NCBI RefSeq assembly: GCF_021018895.1
Contig: NC_079387.1
Location: 8,212,083-8,276,082 of the forward strand
Length of the DNA stretch: 64,000 nt
DNA from: Seriola aureovittata
Lineage: Eukaryota > Chordata > Actinopteri > Carangiformes > Carangidae
Direction: 5' to 3'
Every line of letters starts with the position of its first letter. The first letter of the stretch is position 1. Below, one piece after another: positions 51,906-64,000 of this stretch. Under the pieces are notes generated by a model that saw nothing but the letters and a program-made list of their open reading frames with translations, was not told the DNA's origin and made no database searches. The position numbers and the translations under genes were made by a program.

Positions 51906-52267
51906 CGCATACATGGATGATAATGCTTCAGCATTCAATGTAAAGAAGACAATATTTACATGATGAAAACAAGATATGATGACAAGTCGCAGAAGATGTT
52001 GTTTATTCCAGTAAAAATACATTTCTTTAAGGGGAGCAAAAACAGCATTATAGATACTTATACAAAATATTTCTTAACTTGACAAGTAATATTTACATCC
52101 CAAAATGATTTAAATTGATAACACATATGCACGTGATTAATTTGTCCGGTATATGGGTTGTAGTAAAGCTGAGGGCTCTGTTTGAACTCAGCAGAGGGGA
52201 GAATGGGACAGGCAGGTGGCTCTTATCTCTGGCAGACCACAGCATGGGGACACTTGCTGCATTGTAT

Positions 52268-52302
52268 TCTCTCTCTCTTTCTCTTGCTCTCTCTCTCACA
52301 CA

Positions 52303-52333
<31 letters not shown>
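52268..52333. repeat. Compound (CT)n-(CA)n microsatellite
   Basis: An interrupted CT tract runs directly into a CA tract of about 38 bases. Confidence 0.95.
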
Positions 52334-52721
52334 TCGAGCGCAGGCTAGCTGGCTCGGTACCAACCATCTGCTGTGGAGGACAGGAGCCTTCCACTCTTCA
52401 GCGGTGATATATGGTGTCTGGCTGCTACTTGCCACCTCACCCTGCAGTCGCAAGTTCAACACTTCATCATATAGAGCCAGAAGTGGGTCAAACTCCAGCT
52501 ATAATTGCCTTGAATGTTTTGAGTGTGTGAGTGTATTACTTTGTCTGCTCACTGAGGACTGTTAGACTTTGCTTTCCATGTTGGAATTGAACTTGAATCA
52601 ATTTAAAAAGCAAATCAATATTTAAAATGCTGAGTCTTATGGCAGTGGCTATTGACTCATCGTGTCTTTGACTTGGTTTTTGAACACGCCATTGGCCTGG
52701 ATCTATACAGATAGCGATGTC

Positions 52722-52805
52722 GGTCCACCAGTTCGGTCCATACTGAAATCTCTCAACCAATATTAAATGGATTGCTATTTAATGTTGTAAAGACATTGAT
52801 GATCC
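52722..52805 (+). repeat. Fragment of the GTTAGCATGCTAA-family repeat
   Basis: GGTCCACCAGTTCGGTCCAT, CTGAAATCTCTCAACCAATA and AAATGGATTGCTATTTAATG match the 1930-2035 block of the family in order and orientation. Confidence 0.55.
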
Positions 52806-53185
52806 AGCCACATTGTTTTGCTGGAGCCTCCTACCTCCTCCTAGTACTCCTGCTCAAGTTGGTCTGAATGCTGCTTTACCCTTCCTGTAGTTCAGCAGCA
52901 TCGCTTCATGTCAAGAGGAAACACTCACCTTAGCGTTATCATCCTGACAAATTTGAAAGACTACCCCTCTCCAAGTTCTCTGATGGGACCAGTCCCAGCT
53001 GTATTTTGTCTTGGTCTTAAAAGATTGCTCCTATTGACTCCAGTCCCGCATTCAATCTCAGCCGTCTGCTGGGGAATCGGAGAGCATTTGCCAGTAAGTG
53101 CTGTTTATTCCTTTCTACTAATGGGGATCTATGCATCAGAGAGAATGTTAGACAACCTCTCCTCCCCATTGACATCTTGATAAGT
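52806..53185. other. Non-coding DNA, no gene seen
   Basis: Unique sequence with one 90-codon chance frame and no domain. Confidence 0.4.
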
Positions 53186-53340
53186 GGAAAATTGGGCCTG
53201 GAAATGGAGCTGGAGAAGGTTTACGGAGTCTCTCCACCCTGCATAATTGCAGCCTCGAAGCTGGCCGTAATTAATCTTTGAGAAAACTTGTCAAATTATT
53301 AATAGGGCCCTTAAGTAATGGCCCTGAAAGGAGGCCACTG
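53186..53340. promoter_or_regulatory. Candidate conserved regulatory element
   Basis: This is one of the most enhancer-like stretches in the window: TGATAAGTGGAAAATTGGGC, GGCCGTAATTAATC, TTTGAGAAAACTTGTCAAAT, TATTAATAGGGCCC and TTAAGTAATGGCCCTG. Homeodomain-type TAATTA cores and a GATAAG word occur without any repeat. It lies about 15 kb downstream of the Sprouty gene. Conservation was not tested. Confidence 0.35.
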
Positions 53341-53713
53341 TTCAGAGATGAAGGAGAGGGAGCAAGAGTTTTTGGTGGGTTACTGTTTACTGTGAAAATA
53401 TGAAGAGGTCGCTCTCCAGGAGTTCCACGACTCCACGTGTCAGGGCTCTCCACACATGAAGGAGTTAAAGGGAATGTAGGTCTCTCTGGAAACCAGAGAG
53501 CTCAGACTCCAGACTTGAAATGTCATCAGATAGAAAGTGAGCTGCTCTGTAGACACTAAACGGAAGAGTGGTTTTTGTCGACGCACCAACCTGTCTATGG
53601 TTTGAGGAGAGATAAAGTTCATGTTCGGACATACATCGGAATTCTTAAAATGTCTATTTTCCAGCACATAGGCTACACTCGTTACCCTCTCTGCCGCTCA
53701 CCCACCCCCTTCT

Positions 53714-53747
53714 GCTGGTGAACACAACAACCATTGTGTTCACCAGC
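53714..53747. repeat. Perfect inverted repeat, 14-bp arms, 6-base loop
   Basis: GCTGGTGAACACAA (53714-53727) and its exact reverse complement (53734-53747) flank CAACCA. It is not at a gene end. It could form a cruciform or hairpin, or be a small foldback remnant. Confidence 0.9.
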
Positions 53748-53859
53748 TGGCCACCTCACACCATCCCATTTACACGTTTGCGTCTTTACAAGCCTCTATA
53801 GCCGTGTGCAAGAGGGATAACTCCATTCACACCTACTGAATATGTCAGAGGCTACACGC

Positions 53860-54090
53860 TAGTAAAAGCTAACATCACCAAGCCGACACACTAACAGTGA
53901 CAATGTGCTAATGTTTAAGAGATATAATGTGTAAAATGTTCATCATCTTAATTTCCTAAGTAGGTGTTTGATCAGAAACCAAAGTATTGGACAAATAAAA
54001 GTTTTGACCTAGTGTTTGCATAGGATGAAAATTTAGGGGATCACCAAAGTATTAATAGATCCTGAGGGGATGATGAATGTCTGTGGCAAA
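53860..54090 (-). repeat. GTTAGCATGCTAA-family repeat, reversed copy
   Basis: On the minus strand it reads GACATTCATCATCCCCTCAG, ACTTTGGTGATCCCCTAAAT, GGTCAAAACTTTTATTTGTC, CAATACTTTGGTTTCTGATC, AAGATGATGAACATTTTACA and ends in CATTAGCACATTGTCACTG. This follows the block order of the family, and it is the longest copy in the window apart from indels. Confidence 0.65.
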
Positions 54091-56559
54091 AGTAGCCGTT
54101 GAGACGTCTCACTAACAAACAAAAATGGCAGCCTAATGGCAGCGTTAGAGGAAAAGCCAAGGGATCACTCGAGTTCAAATTCACAGCAACATTCATTTTA
54201 GTTTTAAACACGAAAAACAATCAGGAAGGAACTGCACCAGGCCGGCTCTCTGTGAGCAGAACCCATTATATTATTGTCAGTATAACTGAACAACTCGCAC
54301 TCCTGGTACAGTTAGCTGATAATGTACTCTAGTTCATTTCATATCACTCTCCATTGTTGTTGGGATGGAGCTAATTACATGCTTGAACACAGTTGAACAC
54401 TTCTGTTTTCATAAAGAAACAAAAAAGAGGAAGAACATTCAAAGGGGGAAACCAGCTGCATGCTGAAAATAAGAAATAAGATTAAATGCTCTGTGATGAC
54501 GGATGTTATGATCCATAGTCAGTTCCTCAGGCATGAAACTCCAGAACATAGATGAGGTTTGCTGAATACTAAAGGCAGAAAAATGCATGTGTCTATACGT
54601 TTACAGCTAATGAAGCTGTAATTGGCAGAATCTGTGATGCTATAGGCCATTTTTGTTGGATTTATCTGTGAGGCGACTTTGACCTTCTGTACTCTTTGAC
54701 ATACACTCTGGGTGCTGTTCGGAAACAAGACTCAAGATGGACATGTATTTATAAAAAATGTGCATCACCAAATCTACCCACATTCACAGCCGCCCTCCTG
54801 CAGAGACATCCTCATGCTGCTGGATGCGGCGCCCTGTGACTTCTGCTGAGTAATAGGCGGCTGTGTCGCTGGTATATTATTCCCAGGTGACATCCACAGT
54901 AGGATGTCAATATTTGCCGACACTGAGCTTGTACCTGTGTGCGCACGTGTGTATAAGTGCTGTTCCAGAAAAACACTGCTGCATGGGAACAAGGGATAAA
55001 TGGTGCAGAAGACAAACAAGGCTTATAAAAAAAAGACAGCTTTTCTGTTTGTTGCACAGTCTGGTCTAACAGCTGTCTTTGAGATGTGACACCGTGAGGT
55101 GTAGGATGTTGCTGCTGCTGCTTTCATTAGCAATGTTAGCCGCTAAAATCATTGTAGCTAGATATGTTGCATATGGACTAGAATAGCCTCTAGTTAGTTA
55201 AAGTTAAATACAGTTTTAAACAGTGGGCGGGTTAGCTGGTAGCTTCACATTATGTATGTGATTGGCTAAATGTTTCAAGTTTAAGATGAGTCATCAAAAA
55301 TATTTTAATATTCTTCATTTTATTTTTAGGAACGTGTTTTGTTTTTTCTTTCTTTTATTTTGTGATAGTCCGTTGTATCTTTAAAGACATGAGTCAGATC
55401 CTTTTTTTAGTCACTTTTTGAGTCTACTTTGGTACCAGGAGGGTGTGGTGAACTGCACAGGATAAAAATAAAAAAGTTTAGACAATTCCAGGAAAGAAGT
55501 GAAGTAAACTTTCTTTTCCACCAGAAATGTGCCAATGCAGGACAACCCACCCTCCAAGAGTTACCCCCACACATTCGTTACACAATAGACTTTGTAAAAA
55601 ATCTCATCCCATTGACAAATTCCTTGTTCTTTTTAAAGAGGTTCCACAGGTGCATGGTCTCCCCATGTAAGTGCATGTGTGTGCTGTGAGGGTTTGTGCT
55701 GTGTGTACGTGCAGTCTTGTGAAATGCCGCAGTTCCATGCTTGACACTCGACAACAGACAGGTATGTGTCCTGGAAGCCACTCCGAACCCATTCTTCCTG
55801 TTCGTATGAAAGTCGCCCCAAGGCTCTGCTGTTTTGTCGTGACTCCTGAATGAAGGAGGCGTGTGTGTACATGTGAATGCCAAAAGCGGAAAACACAGCT
55901 GTTCTGTTCTTCCTCAACACTGTGTTTCATGCCCACTTGAAAGCCACGCTGCCTTGTGCCAAAGAGATTACATATTTCCTCACCTAGTGCCACAGGGTTA
56001 AGAAGCTTTGCTGCTGTGGGTGAATGAATGGTTTCGGTAACAGTTACACATATACACCAACACATACAAAAACATGGCTGTTGATTTTTTTTTTCTTCTT
56101 GAACTCATATAATAATCAAAAACACCTTAATCAAGTTCTCTGCAACCGGTTTATCAGAATCATGAAATAAATAATATCTCTACATCTGTTTGCCTTTTCT
56201 TTCATCACAGTATCTCAGAGAGTAAATGTTAGATTACATTTGCAGCTAGCGTGCACGGTGTGTGTGTGTACATGGTAGAGAGTTAACATCTCGTCTTGAT
56301 TGTGGTTTTGCGAGGGCAAAGCACTGACACGTGGTAAACATCCGTACATGATTGGATCATTGGATTTCAATCATGATTTTATCTTAAGCCAACAACCTGC
56401 CATCAGACCACAGACCTTTACTTTCCATGAAATCTTTGCACACAGACGCTGGTTGCCAAGCAATAGTTCTAACACATTACCTCGTAAAAACCGCAATGTG
56501 GCATTACTACATTTTGGATTATGTACAGATTAAACAGACAAGAGCGCACATTTGGAGAG
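54091..56559. other. Non-coding DNA, no gene seen
   Basis: Frames up to 153 codons (55604-56065, minus) lack domains. Nothing else is supported. Confidence 0.4.
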
Positions 56560-56700
56560 GTTTAAAGAGAGCTATGCTAGCTGTTTCCCCTGCTCCCAGT
56601 CTTTATGCTAAGCTAATCGACATCTGCTGCTTACTCCATAGTTAATCTGCTAACTCTTGTCAAGAAAGCGAGTAAGTCTGTTTTCTAAAGAGTTAGATAA
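56560..56700 (-). repeat. Dispersed repeat (AGCATAAAGACTGG family), reversed copy
   Basis: On the minus strand it reads GATTAGCTTAGCATAAAGAC, TGGGAGCAGGGGAAACAGCT and AGCATAGCTC, with TTAACTATGGAGTAAGCAGC upstream. It is the partner of 4480-4690. Confidence 0.6.
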
Positions 56701-56976
56701 TTGTTTTAATGCCAGGTGGAAATATGTAAAATGACATGCAAATTATAAAATTCAAAAAAGCCAACAAATAGTTGGATAAAAAGTGTTACTTTGACCCATG
56801 TAGGTGAGTTCTGCTGCATGTAAATGGTGTTTCAACTCATTTCATGTGATCAATCAATATACTGTCTTGTTGGCTAAGTCAAGTTGTTGCCTACCAGCAG
56901 AGGCACCTACACACCTTAAAGCCACTGAGAGAGCACAGTGAAGCACACACACACTTCATCCGTTGGTTTTAAGTGT

Positions 56977-56977
<1 letters not shown>

Positions 56978-57016
<39 letters not shown>
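56978..57016. repeat. (CA)n microsatellite
   Basis: An uninterrupted CA tract of about 38 bases. Confidence 0.95.
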
Positions 57017-57018
<2 letters not shown>

Positions 57019-57214
57019 GGCAGTAGCCAGGCAGCCAAGGCCCTCAGATATGCTGTTGACAGAGATTGTCAGCACAGTTCTCCGGCTGCCTTTCTCTCTC
57101 TGCATGTGACAGAGTTTACTTTGGGCCCTGACCGGCCTCCACCTGGGCAGAGTGAGTGCGAGAGACTTTCAGATACAGAAACGGGGAGCAAGAAAAGATG
57201 AAGAGAATGAGTTC

Positions 57215-57365
57215 AGAGGGAGGAGAGGGCCTCATAAAGGGAAACATTTGCAAACCGGAAGGGAGTTATGTAAATGGGTTAGTCATTAAGGCCTTCTGAA
57301 AGAGAGGAGGCCAGATTGGGGCCAGGGGCAGGCGGGTAGGCGAGTAGGGAACATAAACCCATTAT
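57215..57365. promoter_or_regulatory. Candidate conserved regulatory element
   Basis: Repeat-free sequence with GGGAAACATTTGCAAACC, GAGTTATGTAAATGGGTT (POU-like ATGTAAAT) and AGTCATTAAGGCCTTC. Purine-rich 3' half. Weak evidence. Confidence 0.28.
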
Positions 57366-57453
57366 GTGAATAGGCTTCTCTGTTGTACGTGAGCTACTCT
57401 TTCTCCTTTTTAACGTTCAGATTTTGTTTTCTGTATACAGTCTGCACTAAAAG

Positions 57454-57467
57454 CCCCCCCCCCCCCC
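57454..57467. repeat. 14-base C run
   Basis: A simple poly-C tract. Confidence 0.95.
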
Positions 57468-59454
57468 GGTGGACACTGATTGTTATTCAGTGTGCTTCTG
57501 TGTTACTACATCAACGCTGCAGGCCCTCATAGATAATTCAAAAAAAAAAAAAGACACAGAAGAGATGTTTTTAAATGATAATTCACAACTGTTACAAGAT
57601 GAATCACATATTCGACATATTTGAAAACAATGTTGAAAAAACAAATGTCTATTTCTATGAAACTGAGCTGAGGCATCTTTTCCACACTTACCAATCAAAT
57701 CAAAGTATGGTTCTCTTCTTATATCAAGTGCCCGAGGTATATTACATTTACTTATTGCAATACTTTATACCAAATATCAACAAACAAACTGCAAATGAAA
57801 AGACAAAAAAGTTTTTATTAATAGTGTGTAGGAAGTGTAATGGGATGGATGAAAATAACACACAAAAAGTAGCATGTTAGCCAGAAAAGCTAACAGGCTT
57901 TGTTCTGATTGGGAGCTATAGGTAGTCCGGCTAGCTAGCATCCACATTCCAAGTGAAATACAAACTTGAACATGATGGATTCCCAGCAGATGTTAACTAT
58001 TGATAAGGACAGATGTTTTAAATTGCTAAGAAAAGAATCGTGGAAGAAAGTGTTGTATCAGTGTCTTCTGTTGCCGTAGATGTTGTTTCTACTAATATGT
58101 TCAAAAGAGGTTTTAAAATAAAAAAAAAAGTGTCAAACTACTTTGTTCACACACACTGAACAAAATCACAGCATGTCACAAAAAACAGATTTCTCTTGAG
58201 ATCTTCAAAGTTCTGTTAAATCACCACAATCTTTTAAAAAAGAACATTTTCCTCAAGAAAAATGGCTTCATGGCATTTTAAGCTGCTGTCGTGGAGCCAG
58301 CTCTGGCAGCTGTAGCTCACACAGCTGTTGTCAGCGACACGAAAAAGAGAAGAGGAAGTGAGAGACAGAGGGAGAACAACATCCTGTGTCTAATGTGACA
58401 CTTATCAAAACCTGGTGTATAATTTACACAGGAAGGGAAGAGCAACACCTGAGCCCTGTCTGTCAGGAGGCAGGAGGCAGCTTGTAGCTGGAACGATTTC
58501 ACAGTGAACGGGTAAATGTGGTCTGGCATACTGAGGCTCTTCCTCGCAGTGTGGGCAGTGCTCGAGTCGAGTCCTGGCCTTGAGGAAGGTCATGAGTCCA
58601 GATTTTGTACTGGAGTCGTGGTCATTTTTTGCTAATGCAGGAAAATATGAATCACTGGCTAAAAAAACCATCAACCTGCAGGAACGTATTACAGGAAGCT
58701 GCCATAAGATGTCATTGTTGTCAAGTACTCCGAGGTTCAGGGGGCAACAAGGTGAATTCGATCTTGATTACCGAGCTTTTTGCTTTGTTGTGTTCGGTCT
58801 TGGAACTGGAGGCTGCAGTGACATTAAATTTCACATGCTACTCCTCCTGCAAGTCACTTAACCTGTAACTGCTCCACTGAAGCCAAACCTCTGAAGTCTG
58901 TGGTTGTACTCTCAGGGTCACGTATGGCTGAGGGGAATGTGTGTAGACAGTGCCACCTTGTGGTAAAAACAGGCAACGCCTTTAAATAATGACCACATCA
59001 TTGCAATCAGCATGTCCCTGAGCTGCTTGGGAAAATGTGATTGTGAAACTGTAGTAAAAGGTCAACAGACGTGTTAAAGGTGAAGGTTCCTCTTCCATTC
59101 ATTCTTTTTTTTTTTAAATAGAATAAATGGTAAATGGCAGAATATTAGAATAAAAAATACATGAGAATTATCTCAGGGGAGATTGATGGTAGCTTGAGTA
59201 GTACAACTTGTATGATTGCAGTTTCACAGAATGGCATATACATTTATTTTATTTTATTAATTTATTCTAAAGACGTATTTGATGAAGACTCATTTTGTTC
59301 ATTTAACACTTTGTGCTAGGATTTAATTAATCCCAAATTTACAGGCTTGTAATTTTGCAGCAGTTAAACAGTTATTAATCTTATCCCAAAACACTAATTA
59401 AAGATCAATGATAAAATACCAGGTATGAGAGAGGTCAAGTTAAAAATATTGACC
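57468..59454. other. Non-coding DNA, no gene seen
   Basis: A GTTAGCC/GCTAGCTAGC-rich patch at about 57875-57945 may be an eroded repeat. No gene is supported. Confidence 0.4.
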
Positions 59455-59665
59455 CACCAATAACATCCAGCATCAGAAAAAGCACGGGAAATTATATTGG
59501 GTTTGAAATCCCTGTGGAGATCTGGGGCCATTCTATCTCTGCAAGTAATTATTGAATCCTACTTTAACCTGTATGATTGATTTGAAGGCATTATGTAGAC
59601 TTCATTAAGCCAATGACTGGATCACTTAAATGTCACTTCCTGTGATTGCTTTACATCCCAGAAGT
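59455..59665. promoter_or_regulatory. Candidate conserved regulatory element
   Basis: Repeat-free stretch with GCAAGTAATTATTGAATCC, GATTGATTTGAAGGCATTAT, CTTCATTAAGCCAATGAC and ACTTCCTGTGATTGC (ETS-like TTCCTG). No coding pattern. Conservation untested. Confidence 0.3.
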
Positions 59666-59809
59666 TTAGAAGAACTTTTGACCTTTTGATTTGATTCTTT
59701 CACATAATGTATATGATAAAAAAAAAAAATTAAACAGAGTGATAACAACTCATGAATTCACACAGAAATATTGAGTCTTTCCTTGGACACTTTAGGAGAA
59801 CAAACTAGG

Positions 59810-59810
<1 letters not shown>

Positions 59811-59841
<31 letters not shown>
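59811..59841. repeat. (TA)n microsatellite
   Basis: An uninterrupted TA tract of about 31 bases. Confidence 0.95.
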
Positions 59842-59844
<3 letters not shown>

Positions 59845-62800
59845 ACACGGTGTTAAAAAACATGGTGTTCCTGTCTTTTCGAATGAAGTTTCCACTTTGA
59901 CCTTTTTATCACATCATCAGTTTATTTCGCGCTGTAACCTAAATGTTATTTGAGCACAGTTTGTCAAGATTGGTGCAATCTGGAGTTGACAGTCAGCCAC
60001 TTAATGACCTGCTGATTTTTCCACCTCCTGACCAGTGGTGTCTTCTCACATAAAGCCAAGCTTTTAGATGTTAACATGGGCAGCGGTGTAAGGAGAGAGG
60101 GAGCTGGTTAATAGCCTGAGGCACTGGGGTGTGAGGACACATTGATCTAGCTGAGAGCAGAAAGCACTCCCAGAGCAGTGCTAAAGAGCCTCTGGCTTAT
60201 ATTTATCAAGCCTCTCTGAGCGGGACGGCTGAACTCAGATCAGTGGTCGGGTCATGCCGCCATTTAAACTTCAATAAAGCTACAAGAGTAAAATGGCTCA
60301 CAAATCATCCATGTAGCATAGAGAAACTAGACCATAAAAATAAGATATCAAATCATCAATGAAACAGGAGACATTTAATAAAACGGCAAAAGAGGTGTTA
60401 AATAAATATTTTAGAATGCTGACTTTTAGATTTTATAGATAATAAAGATGTCTGCTCATCAAAGCCATAAGAACCATTCAACTTTCATGGTCCCACGCTG
60501 GTCCTGCTGTTCTCCCATACTTTAATAACTAATAATATTACACTGTCTCCCGCATGGGTAGAGTTGGGGAGTCCCTTCACCCCAAGACTCATGAAACTTA
60601 AATTGAACATAAAAGATTTCAGATTCCAGATGAAGAAAGTGAATTCTTCACCCCCCCCCAAAAAAAAAAAAAAACGAAGATCTTTTTGGTGAGAGACCCA
60701 TAAAGATGACCCACGAGTGTCCTTAAGCGTTGTCAAAAAAGGCGAAAGATAAGCAGTGAAGTTAACAGGAATCCAGAGACATAATAACGAAGGACATGCT
60801 TGAGTTGGAGTCAGGCTTTCTCAAGAGTTTTGACACTGATAAGAGCTTTGACCCACATAAGGAAAGTGTGCTGAGCTGTTAATAAAGATGAAAGATTTTT
60901 CAAGCAGTATTTGGCTCCATCTAGTGGATCCAATGATACAAACTGTCTTCTGGTGATATATGAGAATTAAAATCAGTTAATAGTACTCCCACCATGTTAG
61001 AGAATATGTTTATGGTCATTATCTTAGTGGAGGATGAACTCCCTGACCAACCAGTCTGTTGCTTTGTTACATGACATTTCCTCACCATGGAAACATGCAG
61101 CATTACTGCTACAACAAGTTCAGCACTTCATCTGCATGACTTTCCCTGTCGGTGAACTTCTTTGTTACCCAGAGAAGCACAAGTCTAGTAATGCACGGGC
61201 TTAGCTGGATATTCAGGACATTTCTCTCTTCGAGTAGTTATTATATCTTCAGTTCATTTCTTCTTTATTGAAGTGAGATGTGAAGGCCGGGGGGGTTACA
61301 ACAGAGAATGGCAAGTGAAGCTGGTTGAAGGGCAGTTGTCTGGATGACTACTACATCTTAATAAGGAATAAATATGGACTTTAGATGATGCAGAATAATC
61401 AGTTTTGGATCATGATTGCTTTAAAAAAGGCAAACCGCCTAATTGTTTTTATTTTGTAGTGCAATTTTGATAATCCTAGTTTCTTCCGTAATATATTTCC
61501 CTAATTCACACTGTTGAATGTGTGCAAATGATAGCAAGCTGTATGATTTAAAACACTGAGGTTTAAAGTGCAGTAAAAACACAACCCAACATAAAACTTA
61601 ACTGGCAGGCTTTTGAAGTTTATTGGCATTTTGGCAAGACAACGTCTGTCAATTAAATTCCAGTTACAATTTACAATAAATGCATAACAACTGTTACATG
61701 GATTATTTTTGACCAAAAAGAATTGCCTGGCTGCCGTCTCTCTTTTTTTCTTCTTCAATTATTTACAAAGAAATGTATTTGCAGTAGATTAATCCTAATA
61801 GTAACCCACGCGTTCGGGTGGATAAATCATGCAGCAGAGCTTGAATTCATTGAAAGATCTTGATATTGCTGAAAGAGGCTTTTAGTGGGATATGACCAGA
61901 GTCTCAAAAAAGAAAAAGAAAGAAAAAGTTTGGCAATACTCAAGCTGTCACAGTTTAGGCTAAAAGCGATGAAACAAGACACACAATAACAATATTATCA
62001 TTTTTGAAAAAATAAAAAGTGCAAAAGGCAAATAATCCATTTGGGATGATTAGGAATTCCAGTTGAAAAACTTGGATGGCTAATATAACTTTTTTTTTTT
62101 TCTTTTTCTACCCCCGCATCAAGTTAAGCAGATTCATAAATCATACTGTACAGAAGTTCTTCAAAGTGCAAATATTATGAATTGGCATAAGCTGGTATAT
62201 ACATTTCATTTTCTGGATGGCAAAAATAATCACAAAGCAAGGTTCTTTTTCTTTGTCCAGTCAGGCTCCATTTTCATGACGTACACGCTGGACATCATCC
62301 CCTGACTTTATCGCTGTTACACACACACACACACACACAGTCACAGAAATGGCAACACCTGCTTTGATATTGTTCTCAGTTCATCACATAATAAAAAGTT
62401 TGTTTTGTCCACACAGAAGCCGCCTTCTCATTAGGAGCTATGTTACATCACCAAAAGCTTCTCACTCCGTGAAAAGAAAAAGGAAGAAAATTCAAATCTA
62501 ACCTTATCATAAACGTCGAAATCCCAGAGAGAGATCCATGTGCTGGTTTTCTCTACATCATGCAACACATGCACAACCAGTCATGTTATTAATTGGTTTT
62601 ATTGCACTGCATTTCCTCTGATTTACTAGTAATTAAAATCGTTTTGTTGGCGAGTGTGCACGGTACACACTTAACTTCAGTCAGCACCTCAGCTTTACCT
62701 AAAAATAACAACCACTTCACTCTGGACCAAACCTGACGTCCTCTTTAGATCTCTGAAGACTAAACTATTCAACTACATCTATTCCATTATCACAGGACTT

Positions 62801-64000
62801 TACAGCCACATGTATATTATTGTAGGCCATTACAAACAACTAAATTGCATAAGACTCTTTTACTCTAGAGAGTTTTTACTCAAGCCTGGCACGTTAACAG
62901 TTACTGCATTGTGCTGGATGTAAAATGCTTATTCCACTTCCACAGCAGTGAAGCAGGAGGTGCATACGAGGCCGTCCTCCTGCCTTTGGGCCACTTTCCA
63001 CAGATCCGACCGGAGCAGCCTGTGTGGCCTAAAAACACTGATTTATCCAAGGAGCTTTCACTGATTAGCCGTGGCCCTCGGTGCCTTACAGATTCTGTTT
63101 TGCCAGACGTATTTGGCAATCAGCGTGGAGAAGAAAAGAGATTGGTTGCGGTGAAGGAGTTTTTTAGCCGACGCTGTAAAATACGGTCAAGAACAGATGA
63201 TTGAGGTTTGGTTTCAGTCAAGCAGGCATTTTGGGAGCATTCCTTTCATTTTTCTTTGATTCAAACAGAGAGAATGCCAACCAGTGCAGAGGTAAATGTA
63301 GCCCTCCTCTACAAATGTCATGATGGAAAAAATATTTCTACTGCATAGGTCAGGTCAGCGTGACAGTTGTCATTAGAAGACCTGGAAATCTCTTTGTGCA
63401 CATTCCACATTAGGTTTACAGTCTTTTTTTTTTTCCAATTTACTTTCTTTGACTGACAAACTGGCTTCTTCAGACAAAGCTTCTGGTTTTTTATTTCAAA
63501 CTTATGTTGTAAAACAACATATTGTTTCCTGTTTCAGTAAGTTCAGCCAAAGTCCAAAGGTCAGAGCTTATTTAGACTTAGAAATTGGAGATTATGAAAC
63601 AAATTCTAATCTGTTTTCTGCCCTGTGTTATATTGTCAGCCACTTTTCATCACAGTAAGACAGAGAGTTACTTTTGGCTTCTGCTTATTCATTTCATTTA
63701 ACAGGCCGTAATAATGCTACATCACAGTTAAAGTAAGACTTCTTCGAGACACCCTGAAATTAAAAAATGTGGAATGGTAAAACCAGTACTTAAAACTGCT
63801 GCAGATGTGCTGTAATGTGCAGAAGTCTTTTACTGCAGTAGGTGAATTCCTTACTTGATCTCAGTCGCAAAATTCGGAGACAAACGAAGCAAAGTTGGAG
63901 GGAAAATCTGAATATCAAAGTCTCAGAATAGGTTTCCACCTCCTACACTTTTTCTGTTTTGAAATTGCAAATGTCACTTTATAGACACAGTTATACGCTG
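59842..64000. other. Non-coding right end, no gene supported
   Basis: Includes a C8/A14 junction at about 60652-60674, a (CA)n at 62320-62339 and T runs near 62090 and 63425. Repeat-free patches at about 60030-60260 and 62900-63200 are weak enhancer candidates. The 97-codon frame at 62911-63204 has an overlapping 72-codon frame on the other strand and no domain. Confidence 0.4.

Noticed and set aside
55604..56065. 153-codon minus-strand open frame
   Set aside because: No recognised domain, signal peptide or splice context; overlapping frames exist on both strands.
62901..63204. Overlapping 97- and 72-codon frames on opposite strands
   Set aside because: No domain and no splice context; more likely chance frames in unique non-coding sequence.

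Overview
The window looks like a teleost fish genome, most likely a percomorph. It is eukaryotic, intron-containing DNA of moderate to low GC with many (CA)n/(TG)n microsatellites. Several short dispersed repeats match families I know from percomorph intergenic DNA, including the GTTAGCATGCTAA, AGTAAAAGTACATAAGTA and GGCTGCAACTAAC types. No bacterial, phage or viral gene, rRNA, tRNA or CRISPR array was found.

I can support one protein-coding gene: a Sprouty gene on the + strand, best matched to spry2. The inferred layout is a non-coding first exon ending at a GTAAGT donor (33097/33098), an intron of about 2.8 kb, and a second exon starting at 35859 that holds the whole 353-codon reading frame (35907-36968). 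A 3' UTR of roughly 0.9 kb follows, with an ATTAAA signal at 37895. The protein has the N-terminal NEYSEGP tyrosine motif, a serine-rich motif and the C-terminal cysteine-rich Sprouty domain. It departs from mammalian Sprouty2 in lacking one otherwise constant cysteine (Phe287) and the C-terminal proline-rich tail.

The rest, about 32 kb upstream and 26 kb downstream, looks like gene desert, which agrees with the isolated position of SPRY2 in other vertebrates. Left flank (1-32.5 kb): unique sequence broken by dispersed repeats at about 1.9-2.6, 4.5, 5.8, 7.6-8.1, 12.65-13.1, 14.6-14.85, 17.25, 24.75, 30.26 and 31.8-32.2 kb. Repeat-free stretches rich in homeodomain-type and GATA-type motifs could be conserved regulatory elements. 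Right flank (38-64 kb): long TG/CA microsatellites at 41.3-41.8 and 44.5 kb, a foldback cluster at 45.2-45.6 kb, repeats at 51.1, 52.7, 53.9 and 56.6 kb, and further enhancer-like unique stretches at 51.8, 53.2, 57.2, 59.5 and 60.1 kb.

I see no sign of a new multi-gene system. The most useful leads are the divergent Sprouty C terminus, upstream ORFs before the spry2 start, possible extra splice signals in its 5' region, two perfect hairpins, and candidate enhancers. Conservation of those candidates is inferred from sequence texture only and was not tested.
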